Program-made: the position numbers and the translations under genes
DNA from: Dehalococcoidia bacterium
GTDB lineage: Bacteria; Chloroflexota; Dehalococcoidia; Dehalococcoidales; E44-bin46
Reading direction: 5' to 3'
DNA length: 18,013 nucleotides
NCBI GenBank assembly: GCA_020343755.1
Contig: CP070810.1
Location: 868,406-886,418, forward strand
In this document: positions 14,990-18,013 of the stretch, piece by piece
Numbering within the stretch: position 1 is the stretch's first letter
Layout: each line of letters starts with the position of its first letter
The notes under the pieces: model-generated
What the model was told of the DNA's origin: nothing
Databases searched by the model: none
The model's input: only the letters and a program-made list of their open reading frames with translations

Positions 14990-15490
14990 ATGCTAAAGGG
15001 TAAGGTTTATAAATACGGGGCTGATGTTAATACGGACGTGATTATTCCGGCACGGTATCTGAGTTTGGCTGAGCCGGCGGAGCTGGCTAAGCACTGCATG
15101 GAGGATATAGACCCTGACTTTGTGTCTAGGGTTGAGCCGGGGGATATGATTGTAGCCACGACTAACTTCGGCTGTGGCTCATCTCGAGAGCATGCCCCGC
15201 TGTCAATTAAGGCGGCTGGTATATCCTGTATAATAGCCAAGAGTTTTGCCCGTATCTTTTTCCGTAATGCCATAAACATCGGCTTACCCTTGCTTGGGTG
15301 TGAGGAGGCGGTGGATAAGACTGAGGCGGGGGATATTTTGGAGGTTGACTTGGTCCGAGGCAAGATAAAAAACCTGACCAGCGGTATGGAGTTTGCTGCC
15401 AAGCCTTATCCTGACTTTATGAATGAGCTGATTTCAGCCGGAGGGCTGATTGAATATACCAAAAATAGATTAGCTCGGAGGAGGATTTAG
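14990..15490 (+). CDS. leuD: 3-Isopropylmalate dehydratase, small subunit
   Basis: Partner of LeuC; supplies the swivelling domain that closes over the substrate. The 166-residue protein has the short LeuD type layout: GKVYKYGADVNTDVIIPARYL at the N terminus, the conserved GCGSSREHAP loop at 61-70, and IIAKSFARIFFRNAINIGLPLL. It begins 6 bases after the stop of the nuclease-like gene, with a GAGGT inside that gene as the only ribosome site, so its translation now appears to depend on the accessory block. The stop is two bases before the leuB start. Confidence 0.95.
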   Translation: MLKGKVYKYGADVNTDVIIPARYLSLAEPAELAKHCMEDIDPDFVSRVEPGDMIVATTNFGCGSSREHAPLSIKAAGISCIIAKSFARIFFRNAINIGLPLLGCEEAVDKTEAGDILEVDLVRGKIKNLTSGMEFAAKPYPDFMNELISAGGLIEYTKNRLARRRI

Positions 15491-15491
15491 G

Positions 15492-16589
15492 GTGCAATTT
15501 AGCCTGGTTGTTTTGCCCGGTGATGGCATTGGTCCTGAGGTTATTGCCGAGGGGATTAAAGCCCTGCAGGCGGTAGGCAAGAGGTTTGGGCACGACTTTA
15601 ATTTGAACTATGGGTTGGTGGGGGGAGTTGCCATTGATGAAATGGGTGTAGCCCTGTCTCAGGATACCTTGAAGATGTGCCAGGGCAGTGACGCGGTATT
15701 GCTTGGGGCGGTGGGTGGTCCTAAGTGGGATGACCCCAAAGTAAAGGTTCGCCCTGAAGACGGTCTCCTGGCATTAAGAAAAAAGCTGAGGTTGTTTGCC
15801 AACCTGCGCCCAGTCAAGGTGTTTCCGGTGCTGGTTGATGGCACCAACCTGAAACCAGAGGTTATCAAGGGGGTGGATTTTATATTTGTCCGTGAGCTTA
15901 CCGGTGGTCTCTATTTTGCTCGACCTAGAAGGCAGTGGCAGACACCCCGTGGCCGGCGGGCTACCGACACAATGACCTACTCGGAGCAGGAAATTGAGCG
16001 TATTGTTAGGGTTGGCTTTGAGCTGGCCCGAGGTCGGCGTAAAAAACTGGTCTCGGTGGATAAGGCTAATGTACTGGAGTCCTCCCGACTATGGCGGCAG
16101 GTGGCTATGGAGGTGGGGGAAGAGTACCCTGATGTTGAATTGGAGCATATGTTCGTTGATGCCTGTAGTATGCGGCTAATCCAAAACCCAGCATACTTTG
16201 ATGTTGTTGTTACCGGGAATATGTTTGGTGATATTCTTTCTGATGAGGCATCAATGCTAGCTGGTTCTATGGGGATGCTACCCTCAGCCAGCTTGGCTGG
16301 AGTACCGCGGGAGGGGGCTAGTATATTTGGTCTCTATGAGCCAATTCACGGCAGTGCCCCGCGCCGTGCCGGACTTAATATGGCTAATCCTGTGGCTATT
16401 ATTCTCAGTGTTGCCATGATGCTACGCTATTCCTTTGGTTTAGCCAAAGAGGCGCAGAGGGTTGAAAGTGCAATTGATGAGGTTCTAAGAGAGGGTTATC
16501 GCACCTATGATATAATGAGTCAGGGTAAGACAAAGGTAGGAACCAAAGAGATGGGCGATTTGATTACTAAAAAGGTGGCTGGGTCTTAA
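15492..16589 (+). CDS. leuB: 3-Isopropylmalate dehydrogenase
   Basis: Oxidatively decarboxylates 3-isopropylmalate to 2-ketoisocaproate, and in the citramalate route probably also 3-methylmalate to 2-ketobutyrate. The 365-residue protein shows LPGDGIGPEV, LLGAVGGPKWD, LRKKLRLFANLRPVK, VRELTGGLYF, MTYSEQEIER, VDKANVLESSRLWR and TGNMFGDILSDEASMLAGS, which identify LeuB over isocitrate dehydrogenase. The nucleotide-site segment reads HGSAPRRAG (286-294); NAD enzymes normally have HGSAPDIAG, and Arg-Arg (R291, R292) replaces the Asp-Ile that contacts the NAD ribose. Starts at GTG, with GGAGGAGG inside leuD as ribosome site (coupled). A decayed second copy lies at 17659-17804. Confidence 0.95.
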   Translation: MQFSLVVLPGDGIGPEVIAEGIKALQAVGKRFGHDFNLNYGLVGGVAIDEMGVALSQDTLKMCQGSDAVLLGAVGGPKWDDPKVKVRPEDGLLALRKKLRLFANLRPVKVFPVLVDGTNLKPEVIKGVDFIFVRELTGGLYFARPRRQWQTPRGRRATDTMTYSEQEIERIVRVGFELARGRRKKLVSVDKANVLESSRLWRQVAMEVGEEYPDVELEHMFVDACSMRLIQNPAYFDVVVTGNMFGDILSDEASMLAGSMGMLPSASLAGVPREGASIFGLYEPIHGSAPRRAGLNMANPVAIILSVAMMLRYSFGLAKEAQRVESAIDEVLREGYRTYDIMSQGKTKVGTKEMGDLITKKVAGS

Positions 16590-16614
16590 TAACGTTAAGT
16601 GATGGGAGCGAGAA

Positions 16615-17634
16615 GTGGGAAAGCAACAATGGAAGGTATGGTTAACGGGTAGAGACGAAGGTCGGGAAGATATAGTGCGTACTCTTGAGGCGGCAGGGTG
16701 TGAGGTAACTCTAGGACGCTTATTTACTGATACCTGGCGCTATACTGAGGATGAACTAGTGGAGAAAGTCCAGGGTGTGGATGCTATCATGATATCTACC
16801 GGAGATGGGCACATAACCCGCCGGGTTATGGAGGCAGGGAGGAAATTGAAGGTCATCGCCAAGAGGGCTATCGGGGTGGGCGACATAGACGTTAGTGCTG
16901 CCACTGATTTAGGGATCTTGGTCACCAACACCCCAATTGAATTACAGTACTTGTCTGTAGCTGAGTTTACTGTAGGTATGATTCTGGCACTGGCCAATAA
17001 CTTTAAGCTTGCTGATCACAACGCTCGCCTAGGTCTATGGCGCAGCGTTTCCACTACGCTTCTGCGCCATAAAACCGTGGGCATCGTGGGATTAGGCAAA
17101 ATTGGCTCCAGAGTAGCCCAGCTCCTTCGTCCCTTCGAGGTTAGGCTTCTAGCTTTTGACCCTTATGTGCCCGCTGAAAAAGCCAGAGCACTGGGGGTGG
17201 AACTCACTGCTCTGGAGACCCTGCTTAAGGAGTCAGATTTTGTAACCCTTCATGCCGTAGAAACTGCAGAAACAAGGGGGCTTATAGGCGAAGCTCAACT
17301 CAGGATGATGAAATCTACTGCCTACTTGGTGAACACAGCCCGAGGAAGCCTAATAGATGAAATGGCACTGGCTAAAAGCCTAAGAGAGAATTGGATATCT
17401 GGTGCAGCCCTAGATGTCTTTGAACCGGAGATTCCCCAGCCTGATAATCCTCTGCTCGGCGAAGACATTTACTTTAAGACACTATACTCCCCTCATGCGG
17501 CTGCCCTGAACCCAGAAGTCATGTGGCAGCTGCCTATTGTACAGATGCAGAATTGCCTTAGTGCTCTACGAGGTGAGGTTCCCGAGTTCGTGGTGAACCC
17601 AGAGGCTATACCAAGGTGGCGAAGCCGCTTCTGA
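16615..17634 (+). CDS. D-isomer-specific 2-hydroxyacid dehydrogenase
   Basis: A 339-residue NAD(H)-dependent oxidoreductase of the phosphoglycerate/hydroxyacid dehydrogenase family. It has the split catalytic domain around a Rossmann fold with GLGKIG at 159-164 and an acidic D182 at the end of beta2, indicating NAD. The catalytic triad is R243 in NTARGSLID, E272 in DVFEPE and H294 in SPHAA. Without the ACT/ASB domains it is not a long SerA; the substrate could be 3-phosphoglycerate, a branched 2-keto acid or another 2-hydroxyacid. Starts at GTG with GGGAG upstream, 25 bases after leuB. It sits between leuB and a decayed leuB copy, so it appears to be an inserted gene rather than an ancestral part of the cluster. 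Confidence 0.88.
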   Translation: MGKQQWKVWLTGRDEGREDIVRTLEAAGCEVTLGRLFTDTWRYTEDELVEKVQGVDAIMISTGDGHITRRVMEAGRKLKVIAKRAIGVGDIDVSAATDLGILVTNTPIELQYLSVAEFTVGMILALANNFKLADHNARLGLWRSVSTTLLRHKTVGIVGLGKIGSRVAQLLRPFEVRLLAFDPYVPAEKARALGVELTALETLLKESDFVTLHAVETAETRGLIGEAQLRMMKSTAYLVNTARGSLIDEMALAKSLRENWISGAALDVFEPEIPQPDNPLLGEDIYFKTLYSPHAAALNPEVMWQLPIVQMQNCLSALRGEVPEFVVNPEAIPRWRSRF

Positions 17635-17658
17635 CTCGATAAGCACGGCAATTTCGTA

Positions 17659-17804
17659 GATACCTTTAAGATGTGTCAGGTGGTGGTGTTGTCTTTAATG
17701 AGGCGTTAGATGAAGGTTATCGCACCTATGATATAATGAGTGAAAAGGTAGAGGTGGGGACAAAGGAGATCAAGGATTTAATTGCCATGAAGGTGGAGGG
17801 CTGA
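17659..17804 (+). pseudogene. Decayed, internally deleted second copy of leuB
   Basis: Bases 17659-17680 match leuB 15663-15684 at 20 of 22 positions (DTFKMCQ against DTLKMCQ), and 17715-17741 are identical to leuB 16494-16520 over 27 bases. From 17697 the frame reads NEALDEGYRTYDIMSEKVEV, then GTKEIKDLIAMKVEG and a stop at 17802-17804, against the last 36 residues of LeuB. About 260-270 codons between the two parts are missing, and the two parts are in different frames, so it is a pseudogene. It follows the hydroxyacid dehydrogenase directly, and its end supplies the ribosome site of cimA. Confidence 0.88.
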
Positions 17805-17807
17805 AAA

Positions 17808-18013
17808 TTGGCATCAGTTCAGCTTTATGATACTACACTTCGGGATGGGGCGCAGAGAGAGGGTATTTCTTTCTCGGTGGTTGATAAGCTAAACATTGCC
17901 CGAAAGCTTGACGAGCTAGGTATCCACTTCCTAGAAGGTGGCTTGCCTGGCTCTAATCCTAAAGATATTGAGTTCTTCACCAAGGCTCAGAGCTTAACCC
18001 TTTCCCATTCCAA
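17808..18013 (+). CDS. cimA: Citramalate synthase (3' end cut by window)
   Basis: The first 68 codons of a HMGL-like acyltransferase. LYDTTLRDGAQREGISFS (residues 6-23) and GLPGSNPKDIEFF are the signature of the CimA-type citramalate synthase branch and differ from the LeuA reading DGEQ. The enzyme would condense acetyl-CoA with pyruvate, giving the threonine-independent route to 2-ketobutyrate and isoleucine through LeuCD and LeuB; no ilvA is present in the window. Start TTG, with GGTGGAGGG upstream inside the decayed leuB copy, 3 bases after its stop. The position next to leuB fits the pathway. The C-terminal regulatory domain is outside the window. Confidence 0.88.
   Translation, partial: MASVQLYDTTLRDGAQREGISFSVVDKLNIARKLDELGIHFLEGGLPGSNPKDIEFFTKAQSLTLSHS

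Overview
The window is a biosynthetic locus from a bacterium, most likely a Chloroflexota member of the Dehalococcoidia type. This is an inference from the gene order (ilvD-ilvB-ilvN-ilvC-leuA-leuC-leuD-leuB-cimA with rpiB and a Sua5/YrdC gene upstream), medium GC content and frequent GTG/TTG starts; no 16S or other marker is present to confirm it. Every gene is on the + strand. No tRNA, rRNA, CRISPR array or transposase gene was seen. No gene-free stretch exceeds 300 bases. The largest gaps are 13307-13574 (decayed leuC end plus palindromic repeats) and 8223-8425 (structured ilvN-ilvC spacer).

Layout. (1) 1-2909: the 3' part of an aspartate 4-decarboxylase gene followed by its partner aspartate:alanine antiporter gene, together a decarboxylation/antiport energy cycle. 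(2) 3046-4127: a threonylcarbamoyl-AMP synthase (Sua5/YrdC) gene overlapping rpiB by one base, behind its own extended -10 promoter. (3) 4144-16589: the branched-chain amino acid cluster, starting at a good sigma70-like promoter with a short hairpin plus T-run in the leader. IlvB/IlvN, IlvC and IlvD make valine and isoleucine precursors. LeuA, LeuC/LeuD and LeuB make the leucine precursor. The cluster is interrupted by an MgtC-like membrane protein gene (after leuA) and by an accessory block between leuC and leuD (12713-14983): a GNAT acetyltransferase, an alkyltransferase-like protein without the catalytic Cys, and a PD-(D/E)XK-like protein. (4) 16615-18013: a D-2-hydroxyacid dehydrogenase gene, a decayed leuB fragment, and the start of a citramalate synthase gene (cimA), whose product would feed isoleucine synthesis through LeuCD and LeuB without threonine deaminase.

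Most notable: two insertions share one architecture. After leuC comes a cargo gene (GNAT) and then a decayed second copy of the leuC 3' end. After leuB comes a cargo gene (hydroxyacid dehydrogenase) and then a decayed, internally deleted second copy of leuB. Other points of interest are the two-gene ATL-like/nuclease-like module with a GTGA overlap, cofactor-site changes in IlvC and LeuB that point in opposite directions (NADH-like and NADPH-like), the AspD-AspT pair, and the structured RNA candidate before ilvC.
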